A DNA stretch of 44,290 nt, from the NCBI RefSeq assembly GCF_900115495.1, contig NZ_FOWR01000042.1, positions 1 through 44,290 of the forward strand, given 5' to 3'. Shown here piece by piece: positions 24,348 to 32,709 of this stretch. Numbering within the stretch: position 1 is the first letter of the stretch; each line of letters starts with the position of its first letter. The DNA is from Enterovibrio norvegicus DSM 15893. GTDB lineage: Bacteria > Pseudomonadota > Gammaproteobacteria > Enterobacterales > Vibrionaceae. The notes below the pieces were generated by a model. It was not told where the DNA came from and did not search any database. It saw nothing but the letters and a program-made list of their open reading frames with translations. The position numbers and the translations under genes were made by a program.

Positions 24348-26087
24348 TTATCGGATTGACACTCTCTTCATTGATGCCGCGATTAGCGCCACGATGTCGA
24401 TCAACAATCGATGATGTGGAGGGTGCGCTATGTCTAAGGCAAGGCTGTTTCGGTAGTAACGGCTTAAATCCAACCCGATGCCAAGCCCCATGATGATATC
24501 GCCAAGCTTCTCTCGTTGTTCAACCACACTTATCAAATGATTATCGAGATAAAACGCATCATTTGTGAGGTTGGTTGCCGAATCCATTGGGCAACCGTCC
24601 GAGATAACAAGCAACGCGCGTCGTGACACATCAACCTTTTGCATTCGGTTACACGCCCATTCAACCGCTTCACCATCAATGCCTTCGCGGAAAAGATCTG
24701 CTTTCATCAATGCCGCGATATTTTTTCGTCCCTGACGCCAGTGCATATCGGCATCTTTAAACACCAAGTGACATACTTCATTGAGCCGACCCGGTAATGC
24801 AGGTCTGCCCGTTGCCAACCATTTTTGGTGAGGCTTTCCGCCATTCCACGCGTTCGTCGTAAAGCCAAGCACCTCACTTGGAATGCCCGCTAAACCGAGA
24901 GAGCGTACCAATCCGTCCACCAGCAAAGTGATATTTTCTATGTGTTGACGCATTGAACCAGAGCAATCAATCAGCAGAGTGACCATGCTGTCGGGTTTGA
25001 TCACGTATCGTTCTTTCATGAACAACCGTGTTTCCATGGGCGACGTGACAATCTGCGCCAATCGTCGTCCATCGATATGCCCTTCCTCTTCCCCAAACTG
25101 CCAGCCGTCGCGTTGAGGATGACTGAGATATCGCGCCAGTTTCCGCGCGATTTCTCGACAATTAATACCCAGTGTTTGAAATTGTTTATCGAGTTGGATA
25201 CGAAATTCATCAAGCTGTGCCGATCGAACTAAGCTCGACGCATCCACTTCTGTATCAAATTCCCGCGTAAACACTTGATAGTGGCCATGATGCTGTTGAA
25301 ATGCGGTACTGACTTCACCTAATGCAATCATTGCGTCTTCCGACAAGGCAACCTCGTCTTCGAGTAGCAAAGCAAACTCATTGATCGCACGCTCAGATTC
25401 AGATTCCTCATCTGTCTCTTCTTGGCTCTGATGAATCATGTCAGCGATGGTTTGCGCGAGCTTGAGTGCATGAACTGCGTAATCTCTCTGTGAATATGTG
25501 CACCGACGAAGGCCGGCAAGGCTTTCACCAATCAAGGGGGCAATACCCGCTCGCGTCGCTTCTATCATGTCTTCGAAATCGTCAGCAATGGGCGTCGCAA
25601 ACAGACGTGTTCGCACCATTTGAATGACGGTGAAAAGCAAAATCCCAAGTCGTGATTCTGTGAGCCCTGAGCATGTTGATAATGCACACCACGCATCAAA
25701 TCGATATCTAATATTTCGCTGAACACCAATGGGAGACGTGACACTGAACACCGCTTCTGTTCGATACTGCTCAAGCAAATCAAACAGCATGCGAGCAATC
25801 GGATCTTCAGGTTTAAGTGACTGATGCAACGCCTTATCACTCAACACCAGCCGCGACGCGATAGCATCAATGCGCCCACGTTGAGCCTTGAAATCAGTAT
25901 CCAGATCTTGAGCCTGAAGATGGGAGGCAGTGATAGGTACAAAAACCGTATCACGGTAAAGCTGGCCAGCTTTGAGGTGTAAACCGCCATCACCAACTTC
26001 TGCACGCAGCGCCGCTGAAGACAATGCACGCATGCGCTGTTGCAGCACAGTAAAACGCGGTTGAGTTGAAGTTTGAGTCTCTGCCAT
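24348..26087 (-). CDS. cobT: CobT-like VWA-domain protein (cobaltochelatase-subunit family)
   Basis: 579 residues. The N-terminal half is helical; an acidic stretch QEETDEESESERA near 217-230 matches the acidic linker of CobT. The C-terminal third is a von Willebrand A domain with MIDAS motif DCSGSM (in LLIDCSGSMRQH) and CobT-specific blocks (LGFTTNAWNGGKPHQKWL, PGRLNEV, MGLGIGLDLSRYYRNS). In aerobic B12 synthesis CobT with AAA+ CobS drives CobN to insert cobalt. No CobN or other cob gene is here, so true cobaltochelatase activity is not supported by context. The gene starts 2 bases after cobS. Divergence from xsc suggests a service role (metal insertion or enzyme remodelling) for the taurine pathway; this is inference. 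Confidence 0.82.
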   Translation of the reverse strand: MAETQTSTQPRFTVLQQRMRALSSAALRAEVGDGGLHLKAGQLYRDTVFVPITASHLQAQDLDTDFKAQRGRIDAIASRLVLSDKALHQSLKPEDPIARMLFDLLEQYRTEAVFSVTSPIGVQRNIRYRFDAWCALSTCSGLTESRLGILLFTVIQMVRTRLFATPIADDFEDMIEATRAGIAPLIGESLAGLRRCTYSQRDYAVHALKLAQTIADMIHQSQEETDEESESERAINEFALLLEDEVALSEDAMIALGEVSTAFQQHHGHYQVFTREFDTEVDASSLVRSAQLDEFRIQLDKQFQTLGINCREIARKLARYLSHPQRDGWQFGEEEGHIDGRRLAQIVTSPMETRLFMKERYVIKPDSMVTLLIDCSGSMRQHIENITLLVDGLVRSLGLAGIPSEVLGFTTNAWNGGKPHQKWLATGRPALPGRLNEVCHLVFKDADMHWRQGRKNIAALMKADLFREGIDGEAVEWACNRMQKVDVSRRALLVISDGCPMDSATNLTNDAFYLDNHLISVVEQREKLGDIIMGLGIGLDLSRYYRNSLALDIAHPPHHRLLIDIVALIAASMKRVSIR

Positions 26088-26089
26088 CG

Positions 26090-27097
26090 CTAAGCTCTTG
26101 TGCCTGTATCTGTACCAGAAGATTGGGAATCGAACAGCGGACTTTGGACGATCAATTCTTCATCGAAACAACGCTGATAAAGCTCATTGAACACAGGCCA
26201 TTCTGACTCATCGCATTTGTTCAGAAACGTCAGACGAAAAGCGAGTCGAACATCAGGAAAGAGTTGGTGGTTTTCCGCCCACATAATCACCGTTCTTGGC
26301 GACATCAGGGTAGAGGTATCGCCGTTCGCGAACGCTCGACGTGTTAAATTCGCAAGCGCCACCATTTGAGACACAAGTCGTTGTCCTTGTTCCGTGTTTT
26401 TAGTTGGCACTCGGGACAACACAATGGCCGCTTCGCGTTCAGGCGCAAGATAATTCAACGTGACGACAAGATTCCAACGGTCAATTTGCGCATGATTTAA
26501 CGCGTGTGTCCCGTGATACAACCCCTGCAGATTCCCCAAACCCACGGTGTTTGCCGTCGCGAACAATCGGAAAGCCGCATGCGGCGTCAGCACCCGGTTT
26601 TTGTCACTCAAGGTGAGCTTGCCCTCTTTCTCCAACAAACGCTGAATAACAAACATCACGTCAGGTCGACCCGCATCGTATTCATCCAAAACAAGTGCTA
26701 TCGGCCGCGTCACCGACCATGGCAGTAAACCATCTTGAAACTCCGTCACTTGTTTGCCGTCTCGAAGGACCAAGGTATCCTTCCCCACTAGGTCGAGGCG
26801 GCTAATGTGACCATCGAGGTTTATCCGCAAACATGGCCAATTTAATCGTGCCGCCACTTGCTCAATGTGCGTCGATTTACCCGTGCCGTGCATACCCTGC
26901 ACCAATGTCCGTCGGTTATGAGAAAAACCCGCCAAAATCGCCAACGTCACCTCGGGGTTAAAAACGTATTTAGGGTCAATATCGGGCACAAATTCTGTGG
27001 GTGTGGAATAAGCTGGCACACGTAAATCACTGTCGATACCAAACATGTCGCGAACACAAACCTCAATGTCTGGTATGCCCATCATTTCCGTTTCCAT
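26090..27097 (-). CDS. cobS: CobS-like AAA+ ATPase (MoxR/CobS group)
   Basis: 335 residues. It strongly resembles CobS: IDPKYVFNPEVTLAILAGF, Walker A GMHGTGKSTHIEQVAARLNW, RLDLVGKDTLVLRDGKQVTEF, Walker B IALVLDEYDAGRPDV, sensor 1 LFATANTVGLGN and LYHGTHALNHAQIDRW. CobS hexamers pair with CobT as the ATP-driven motor of cobalt chelatase; related MoxR-VWA pairs (CbbQ/CbbO, NorQ/NorD, CoxD/CoxE) remodel or load metal into partner enzymes. Start at 27097 is chosen because AGGGAG lies 8 bases upstream. It is first in a two-gene unit with cobT, transcribed divergently from xsc. Confidence 0.88.
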   Translation of the reverse strand: METEMMGIPDIEVCVRDMFGIDSDLRVPAYSTPTEFVPDIDPKYVFNPEVTLAILAGFSHNRRTLVQGMHGTGKSTHIEQVAARLNWPCLRINLDGHISRLDLVGKDTLVLRDGKQVTEFQDGLLPWSVTRPIALVLDEYDAGRPDVMFVIQRLLEKEGKLTLSDKNRVLTPHAAFRLFATANTVGLGNLQGLYHGTHALNHAQIDRWNLVVTLNYLAPEREAAIVLSRVPTKNTEQGQRLVSQMVALANLTRRAFANGDTSTLMSPRTVIMWAENHQLFPDVRLAFRLTFLNKCDESEWPVFNELYQRCFDEELIVQSPLFDSQSSGTDTGTRA

Positions 27098-27270
27098 ATT
27101 TTTCTCCCTTTGCATGTCTTTCCGCCTGAATAGGGTTCAGCGAACTGATTGACAGCACAGTCTTTTCTCGTCTGACGGCAAGAAGATTTCGCCCTTTTAT
27201 GCCATCGCGTTTTTCGTTTTCTCAAAAATCTGACGAATCAAATAAAGCATTCCGCTTTGTTAATTTTATG

Positions 27271-27299
27271 TTGACGACAGGTTTTCTTCCGTCTAGTTT
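27271..27299 (+). promoter_or_regulatory. Candidate sigma-70 promoter of the taurine operon
   Basis: TTGACG (27271-27276), a 17-base spacer, then TAGTTT (27294-27299). The -35 is good and the -10 weak, as in activator-dependent or regulated promoters. The predicted start near 27306 sits against the tandem repeats at 27309-27345. Confidence 0.4.
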
Positions 27300-27308
27300 T
27301 TATCAATA

Positions 27309-27345
27309 TTCCGTTATACGAAACATTTAATTCCATTTAACGAAA
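27309..27345 (+). promoter_or_regulatory. Two tandem operator-like sites before xsc, 22 bp apart
   Basis: TTCCGTTATACGAAA (27309-27323) and TTCCATTTAACGAAA (27331-27345) are imperfect palindromes whose starts are exactly 22 bases (two helical turns) apart; the 22-base units match at 17 of 22 positions. A third TTCCGT begins one more period upstream (27287). They lie between the candidate promoter and the xsc ribosome site, a usual place for repressor binding, and are of a size suited to an IclR-type dimer. Confidence 0.55.
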
Positions 27346-27363
27346 TATTTCAAGGAGAGAACT

Positions 27364-29175
27364 ATGAGTGAGAAAGCGATGCGTTCCGTCGTTGAAGGCC
27401 CAACCAAGATGACCCCTTCTGAGGCGTTCGTAGAAACCTTGGTGGCGAACAATGTCACTACCATGTTCGGCATCATGGGTTCTGCATTTATGGATGCCAT
27501 GGACATATTCGCGCCAGCAGGCATTCGCATGATCCCTGTTGTGCACGAGCAAGGTGCTGCGCACATGGCCGACGGATACTCACGAGTTTCAGGCAATCAT
27601 GGCGTCGTTATTGGCCAAAATGGCCCCGGCATCAGTAACTGTGTGACAGCCATTGCTGCGGCATACTGGGCACACAGCCCTGTTGTCATCGTGACGCCAG
27701 AAACAGGCACCACCACAATGGGACTCGGCGGCTTTCAAGAATGTAATCAACTCCCCATGTTCCAAGAATTCACCAAATACCAAGGCCACGTCACGCACCC
27801 TTCTCGCATGGCTGAATACACAGGCCGATGTTTTGACCGCGCCATGAGTGAAATGGGCCCAACCCAATTGAACATTCCTCGCGATTATTTCTATGGCGAA
27901 GTGACGTGCGAAATTCCAAAACCCGCCCGACTCGATCGCGGTCCTGGCGGTGAAAATAGCTTGAATGAAGCGGCAGATATTCTTGCCGAAGCCAAATTCC
28001 CCGTGATCATCTCTGGTGGTGGCGTTGTGATGGCTGACGGCCTTGAAGAATGTAAGGCGCTCGCAGAACGTCTCGGCGCGCCCGTCGTAAACAGCTACCT
28101 ACACAATGACTCCTTCCCCGCATCACACCCTCATTGGTGTGGCCCACTGGGCTACCAAGGGTCGAAAGCGGCGATGAAACTGTTGGCGCAAGCCGATGTG
28201 GTGATTGCACTCGGCTCTCGTTTAGGCCCGTTCGGCACCTTGCCTCAACACGGGCTCGATTACTGGCCGAAAACAGCCAAGATCATTCAAATCGATGCTG
28301 ACCACAAAATGCTTGGCCTTGTGAAGAAGATTTCTGTCGGCATTTGTGGCGATGCCAAAGCGGCTGCCGTCGCACTGACTGAGCGCCTAACCGGACGCAC
28401 CCTCGCCTGTGATGCGAATACCGCAGAACGTATCGCGGTGATGAAGCAAGAACAGGATGCGTGGGAGAAAGAGCTGGACGAGTGGACGCATGAAAAAGAT
28501 GCATTCAGCCTCGACATGATTGATCAAAATGCCAAGGAAACGCCATTCTCTGGCGGTGAATACCTTCACCCGCGCCAAGTACTGCGCGAACTTGAAAAAG
28601 CCATGCCTGAAGACGTTATGGTTTCTACCGACATTGGTAACATTAACTCCATTGCCAACAGCTATCTGCGCTTTGAAAAACCACGCAGCTTCTTTGCGGC
28701 CATGAGCTTTGGGAACTGTGGTTACGCCTTTCCGACCATCATTGGCGCAAAAATGGCAGCGCCAGAGCGCCCTGCAGTTTCTTACGCAGGCGATGGTGCG
28801 TGGGGCATGAGCTTGATGGAAACCATGACCTGCGTGCGTCACAACATTCCCGTGACAGCCGTTGTGTTCCATAACCGCCAATGGGGTGCTGAGAAGAAAA
28901 ATCAGGTCGATTTCTACAACCGTCGCTTCGTTGCCGGTGAACTTGATAACGAAAGTTTTGCAGAAATTGCCCGCGCAATGGGCGCAGAAGGCGTCACCGT
29001 CGATCGTCTAGAAGACGTTGGCCCAGCCCTTCAATCTGCCATCGACAAACAGATGAACGAAGGCAAAACCACGGTCATTGAAATCATGTGTACACAAGAA
29101 TTGGGTGACCCGTTCCGCCGTGATGCACTGTCGACACCCGTGCGTTTCCTCGATAAATACAAAGACTACGTGTAA
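27364..29175 (+). CDS. xsc: Sulfoacetaldehyde acetyltransferase
   Basis: 603 residues, the usual Xsc length. This thiamine-diphosphate enzyme turns sulfoacetaldehyde and phosphate into acetyl phosphate and sulfite. N-terminal pyrimidine-binding domain with catalytic Glu62 (VVHEQGAAHMADGYSR) and GQNGPGISN; C-terminal pyrophosphate-binding motif GDGAWG (about 476) running to FHNRQWGAEKKNQVDFYN, the latter distinctive for Xsc over acetolactate synthase. Ribosome site AAGGAGAG. It heads xsc-tauX-tauY-tauKLM, divergent from cobS/cobT. Most xsc operons carry pta next to convert acetyl phosphate to acetyl-CoA; none is here, so a chromosomal Pta elsewhere must serve. Confidence 0.95.
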   Translation: MSEKAMRSVVEGPTKMTPSEAFVETLVANNVTTMFGIMGSAFMDAMDIFAPAGIRMIPVVHEQGAAHMADGYSRVSGNHGVVIGQNGPGISNCVTAIAAAYWAHSPVVIVTPETGTTTMGLGGFQECNQLPMFQEFTKYQGHVTHPSRMAEYTGRCFDRAMSEMGPTQLNIPRDYFYGEVTCEIPKPARLDRGPGGENSLNEAADILAEAKFPVIISGGGVVMADGLEECKALAERLGAPVVNSYLHNDSFPASHPHWCGPLGYQGSKAAMKLLAQADVVIALGSRLGPFGTLPQHGLDYWPKTAKIIQIDADHKMLGLVKKISVGICGDAKAAAVALTERLTGRTLACDANTAERIAVMKQEQDAWEKELDEWTHEKDAFSLDMIDQNAKETPFSGGEYLHPRQVLRELEKAMPEDVMVSTDIGNINSIANSYLRFEKPRSFFAAMSFGNCGYAFPTIIGAKMAAPERPAVSYAGDGAWGMSLMETMTCVRHNIPVTAVVFHNRQWGAEKKNQVDFYNRRFVAGELDNESFAEIARAMGAEGVTVDRLEDVGPALQSAIDKQMNEGKTTVIEIMCTQELGDPFRRDALSTPVRFLDKYKDYV

Positions 29176-29189
29176 GGCTAAGGCCATCT

Positions 29190-29236
29190 AAGCGGGTCGA
29201 GAGCGATGTCTTCTTTCAACATCGCCTCGACACGCT
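29190..29236 (+). other. Long stem-loop between xsc and tauX
   Basis: GTCGAGAGCGATG (29196-29208) pairs with CATCGCCTCGAC (29220-29231) with one bulge or mismatch; an outer AAGCG/CGCTT pair extends it and TTTTC follows. It could act as a partial terminator or RNA stabiliser, giving more xsc message than tauXY message. Confidence 0.6.
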
Positions 29237-29288
29237 TTTCACAGCCAACTAAACGGTATTTTCACCCTCTCTAAAAAGGAGTTTTAGC

Positions 29289-29696
29289 ATGACTAACGTC
29301 GCGCCCCCAGACACGCAATCCGCCACGACGCTTGAATTTCTCGACGCTTTTTCAGCGGCATGGAACAACCACGATGTCGATGCTCTTATGTCTTTTATGG
29401 CGCCGGATTGTGTCTTTCTTACCGCTGCAGGCAGTGGCCTTCAAGGTAATACCATTTCAGGTCAAGATGCGGTGCGTGAGGCGTTTGAACAAGTGTGGAA
29501 AACCTTCCCAGATGTCGCATGGAAGGACGCAGAGCACACGATAATGCACGGTAATAAGGCCATCACCGAATCCACGTTTTGTGCGACCAAGCCAGATGGA
29601 AGCCGCATCGAAGCGCGTATGGTAGATGTATTCACCTTTAAGGACGGCAAGATACTCGTAAAAAACGCATTCAGAAAAGATCGTCCCGCTTTGTAA
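29289..29696 (+). CDS. tauX: Taurine dehydrogenase small subunit (SnoaL/NTF2-like)
   Basis: 135 residues with an NTF2/SnoaL-like fold pattern (LEFLDAFSAAWNNHDVDALM, then SFMAPDCVF; VREAFEQVWKTFPDVAW; KDGKILVKNAFRKDRP). In Paracoccus denitrificans taurine dehydrogenase is encoded as TauX (small) plus TauY (FAD large) beside the tauKLM TRAP genes; the same order here supports the name. Its role in the dehydrogenase is not well defined. AAAGGAG lies upstream. On its own the fold would only support 'SnoaL-like protein'; the function comes from context. Confidence 0.75.
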   Translation: MTNVAPPDTQSATTLEFLDAFSAAWNNHDVDALMSFMAPDCVFLTAAGSGLQGNTISGQDAVREAFEQVWKTFPDVAWKDAEHTIMHGNKAITESTFCATKPDGSRIEARMVDVFTFKDGKILVKNAFRKDRPAL

Positions 29697-29698
29697 GT

Positions 29699-29827
29699 GA
29701 CAATTCGACTTTGGACGGTTTAGTAAATAGCAACGCAGTGAAGCGCAACATAGTAAAAGGCAACGTAAAAAACGGCTACGTAAACGGCTGTTTCGTTAAA
29801 GGCCATGTCATAACGGCCAAGGTGTAA
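29699..29827 (+). repeat. Imperfect short repeats in the tauX-tauY spacer
   Basis: The spacer carries degenerate 12-15 base units (GTAAAAGGCAAC, GTAAAAAACGGCTAC, GTAAACGGCTGTTTC, GTTAAAGGCCAT). One frame stays open for 42 codons and would encode a repetitive Val-Lys/Asn-Gly peptide ending at TAA 29825-29827, but it has no ATG or ribosome site. Whether it is coding debris or an RNA element is unclear. Confidence 0.45.
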
Positions 29828-29863
29828 ACACAAATAACCTGAAGAATGAACAAGGAGCGAGTC

Positions 29864-31315
29864 ATGGATTCAGCCATCACCAAACAACCAGCTGTCGACA
29901 ATGAGAATACATTTCTCGCTACCCCAGCATCCCGTGCCTATGACCCCGCGTATGATCCCCTTGTTGACCAGACGCCGGGAAATGGCCGTGAATATGCCCC
30001 GACGTATTGGATTGGCACGGCGGGTCCGGCTCCTGAAGATGATGGCCCTGTGACGGGTGACATGGATGTCGACGTGGTCATTGTTGGTTCCGGGTTTACT
30101 GGATTGACCGCCGCGATTTTTCTGGCTGAAAACTACGGCATTAAAGCGACCGTGCTGGAAGCAAACCGCACCAGCTGGGGCTGCAGCACTCGAAACGGTG
30201 GGCAAGCACAATGCGCATCTGGGCGACTAAAGCGCTCACAATGGATTCAACGTTGGGGCGTTGATACCGCCATCAAAATGCACGAAGAGTGTATGGATGG
30301 CATGGAAACCTTCAAATCGCTGATCAAAGACATTGATTGCGATCCCCAGCCCGGTGGGCATTTCTATATTGCACACCGGAGCAAAGTCATGCCATCGCTG
30401 GAGAAAGAAGCCAAACTGCTTCGCGACACCTTCAATTATGATGCGCAGATCATTGATGCCGATACCTTCAAGCGTCAATTCGTGAATGACAACGAAGCCG
30501 CCGGCGCGATGCATGAGCCGGAAGGGATTGGCGTTCACCCAGCAAAGCTCGCGTTTGGTTACTTGAAGAAAGCCCGTGCATTGGGTGTGAAGGTCCACCC
30601 TTCTAGCCCCGTCACCAGCTGGAAAACGCAGCAAGGCATTCACTATTTGAATACGCCCAACGGCGTAGTAAAGGCACGTGCAGTTGGTTTAGCCACAGGC
30701 GGTTATACGTCACAAGGGTTGCATGCTGAAGTCAAAAACCGTCTTCTGCCTATTTTGTCCAATTCCATCGTGACAAGACCACTGACGCCCGCAGAAATCG
30801 ACGCCTGCAATTTCAACACAACCCAAGTGCTTACAGACACACGGGTGCTTCGCCACTACTACCGTTTGTTGCCCGATAACCGCGTGCAGATTGGTTCTCG
30901 CAGTTCGATTACCGGTTATGACGCGCCCAAGCAGCAATACGAAAACAAACTCTATGCCGATATGGTGCGGAAATTTCCCGCACTGAAAGGCATCACACTG
31001 GATTACTCCTGGTGGGGCTGGGTGGATGTCAGTCATGACATGATGCCGAGAATCGTCCAACCCAACGAAAACGAAAGCATCTACTACGCACTCGGTTACG
31101 GCGGCAATGGTGTGATGTATTCCGCTCAAGCAGGTAAGCGTTTAGCCCAATGGATTGCAGGCGATAAGTCCGAATTGAATTTGCCTATTTTTCAATCTCG
31201 ACTGCCCTATCCCAACGTTCAAAACATCATCGAATCTGAATACCTCGCCCCGTTCCGTCGAATGGGTCAGCGGTTTCTGTATCGTTGGTATCACCTAAAA
31301 GACGAAATCATTTAG
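29864..31315 (+). CDS. tauY: Taurine dehydrogenase large subunit, FAD-dependent (DAO family)
   Basis: 483 residues. Rossmann FAD-binding motif VIVGSGFTGLTAAIF (about 73-86) with the ribose-binding Glu99 (VLEA), the DAO-family RNGGQAQCASG flavin loop, and a C-terminal FAD contact ALGYGGNGVMYSAQAGK. TauY oxidatively deaminates taurine to sulfoacetaldehyde and ammonia, passing electrons to a membrane acceptor (cytochrome c in P. denitrificans). No signal peptide. Start at 29864 is chosen because AAGGAG lies 7 bases upstream; the ATG at 29846 is inside the ribosome-site region. Related oxidases act on gamma-glutamylputrescine or glycine, so substrate depends on the xsc and tauKLM context. Confidence 0.85.
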   Translation: MDSAITKQPAVDNENTFLATPASRAYDPAYDPLVDQTPGNGREYAPTYWIGTAGPAPEDDGPVTGDMDVDVVIVGSGFTGLTAAIFLAENYGIKATVLEANRTSWGCSTRNGGQAQCASGRLKRSQWIQRWGVDTAIKMHEECMDGMETFKSLIKDIDCDPQPGGHFYIAHRSKVMPSLEKEAKLLRDTFNYDAQIIDADTFKRQFVNDNEAAGAMHEPEGIGVHPAKLAFGYLKKARALGVKVHPSSPVTSWKTQQGIHYLNTPNGVVKARAVGLATGGYTSQGLHAEVKNRLLPILSNSIVTRPLTPAEIDACNFNTTQVLTDTRVLRHYYRLLPDNRVQIGSRSSITGYDAPKQQYENKLYADMVRKFPALKGITLDYSWWGWVDVSHDMMPRIVQPNENESIYYALGYGGNGVMYSAQAGKRLAQWIAGDKSELNLPIFQSRLPYPNVQNIIESEYLAPFRRMGQRFLYRWYHLKDEII

Positions 31316-31373
31316 CGCGTCGCGAGCGACGAGAAACGCACACGGATTTCGTTATTTATTTCTTCATTGATTC

Positions 31374-31388
31374 TGATGTGACACATCA
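31374..31388. promoter_or_regulatory. Perfect palindrome upstream of tauK
   Basis: TGATGTGACACATCA is a perfect 7+1+7 palindrome in the 248-base gap before tauK, and a likely regulator site or part of an internal promoter region. Its spacing does not fit CRP. Confidence 0.4.
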
Positions 31389-31491
31389 CTTTTAGACACA
31401 TTTTTTCGATTTATTGCGCTAATAAAATCACAGCCATAAAGACCGCCATGAGCGCGGCCCAAAAGAGCTGAACACACAGAGATAGTAAGAT

Positions 31492-31513
31492 CAGCCCGAC
31501 ATATTTCGGACTG
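31492..31513. repeat. Interrupted inverted repeat before tauK
   Basis: CAG-c-CCGA (31492-31499) and TCGG-a-CTG (31506-31513) around CATATT: seven pairs with one symmetric mismatch. It is either a small RNA hairpin or an operator 50 bases before the tauK start. Confidence 0.35.
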
Positions 31514-31563
31514 CAACGCCCTAGAAAAATGAAGATAGTTCATTCACTCAAGAGGTTGTAAGC

Positions 31564-32562
31564 ATGAAACTTATTAGACGCAATGTACTCGCAATCGTCT
31601 CCGCAGTTTGCGTAGCATTTCTCTCTCCGCAACTCGCGGCGAAGACATTTAAAATGGCATTAGGTGACGCCGCAGGCGGCACACAATGGGAGCTTGGCGA
31701 AACCTTCGCCGAGACGCTCAAGGAAAAAACAGATGGTAAGGTGACTGTCGATTTATTCCCCAACGGGCAACTCGGCACAGAGCAAGACACAGTAAACAAT
31801 GCCGCCATTGGTTTATTGGATTTTTCTGTACTGGCGATCAATAACGTCACTCCCTTCTCTCCGACAGTCGGCTTGCTCACCATGCCTTATGTCATCCAGT
31901 CCGCGGCGGAAGCAAAGCTGCTTACGCAAGGCGACATTGGTAAAGAGTTGGTGGACAACACCCTGCGCGATGCGGGTGTACGCATTGTCGGTTGGGCGTA
32001 TTCTGGTTTTCGTGTGCTGACCAATTCGAAGCGCCCGGTCAGAACCCCTGAAGATTTGAAAGGCATGGTCATTCGCGTACCCCGCAATGAAATCATGATT
32101 GCGTCTTATCAAGCACTCGGCGTGAACCCAACACCCATGGCGTGGTCTGAAACATTTACTGGACTTCAACAAGGCGTGGTGGATGGACAAGACAATCCCT
32201 ACATCACCATTGCTGCAATGAAATTCAACGAAGTACAGAAATACGTCACCAACATTCGCTACATCTTCTCCCTTGAACCACTCATTGTCAGCGAAGCCGT
32301 TTTCCAAGAGCAATCCCCTGAGATTCAGAAAGCCATTTTGGAAGCGGGCCAAGCCGCTACCGAGCATAGCTATGAGTTCTTACTTGCCACCGAAGACCGT
32401 ATAAAGAAAGACCTTGCGGCGAAAGGCATGGAGATCACTGAGCCTGCGAACAACGAAAAGGAATGGATCGACAGCATTACAACGGTGGTTTGGCCGAAGT
32501 TCTACGAGAGCATTGGCGGTAAAGAAAAGCTGGATAACGCCTTAAACCTGCTCGGCAGATAA
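31564..32562 (+). CDS. tauK: TRAP transporter substrate-binding protein (TauK, DctP family)
   Basis: 332 residues with a signal peptide (cleavage near SPQLAA before KTFKMALGD). DctP features: NGQLGTEQDTVNNAAIGLLD, the conserved Arg in KGMVIRVPRNEIMI that grips carboxylate or sulfonate groups, GLQQGVVDGQDNP. It captures the substrate in the periplasm for TauLM. By position with xsc and tauXY the substrate is taken as taurine. It is separated from tauL by a stem-loop. Confidence 0.88.
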   Translation: MKLIRRNVLAIVSAVCVAFLSPQLAAKTFKMALGDAAGGTQWELGETFAETLKEKTDGKVTVDLFPNGQLGTEQDTVNNAAIGLLDFSVLAINNVTPFSPTVGLLTMPYVIQSAAEAKLLTQGDIGKELVDNTLRDAGVRIVGWAYSGFRVLTNSKRPVRTPEDLKGMVIRVPRNEIMIASYQALGVNPTPMAWSETFTGLQQGVVDGQDNPYITIAAMKFNEVQKYVTNIRYIFSLEPLIVSEAVFQEQSPEIQKAILEAGQAATEHSYEFLLATEDRIKKDLAAKGMEITEPANNEKEWIDSITTVVWPKFYESIGGKEKLDNALNLLGR

Positions 32563-32652
32563 ATGCGTTGGCGAGCATCAGCAGCCAAACACGCTGTTGA
32601 TGCTGTCACGACAGTTCGACCATGATGTCGATAACTGATCACGCCTACCTCA

Positions 32653-32678
32653 ACCCGCACCCCGTTCTTGGTGCGGGT
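32653..32678 (+). other. Stem-loop between tauK and tauL
   Basis: ACCCGCAC (32653-32660) and GTGCGGGT (32671-32678) form a perfect 8-bp GC-rich stem with a 10-base loop and no T-run. Placed after the binding-protein gene, it probably stabilises tauK mRNA or reduces read-through. Confidence 0.7.
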
Positions 32679-32709
32679 CACTATTCAATACTTGAAGTTC
32701 GAGAAAGCC

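Noticed and set aside
24348-27097. Calling the CobS/CobT pair a working cobaltochelatase for B12 synthesis
   Set aside because: The essential large subunit CobN and all other cob genes are absent from the window; only family membership is supported.
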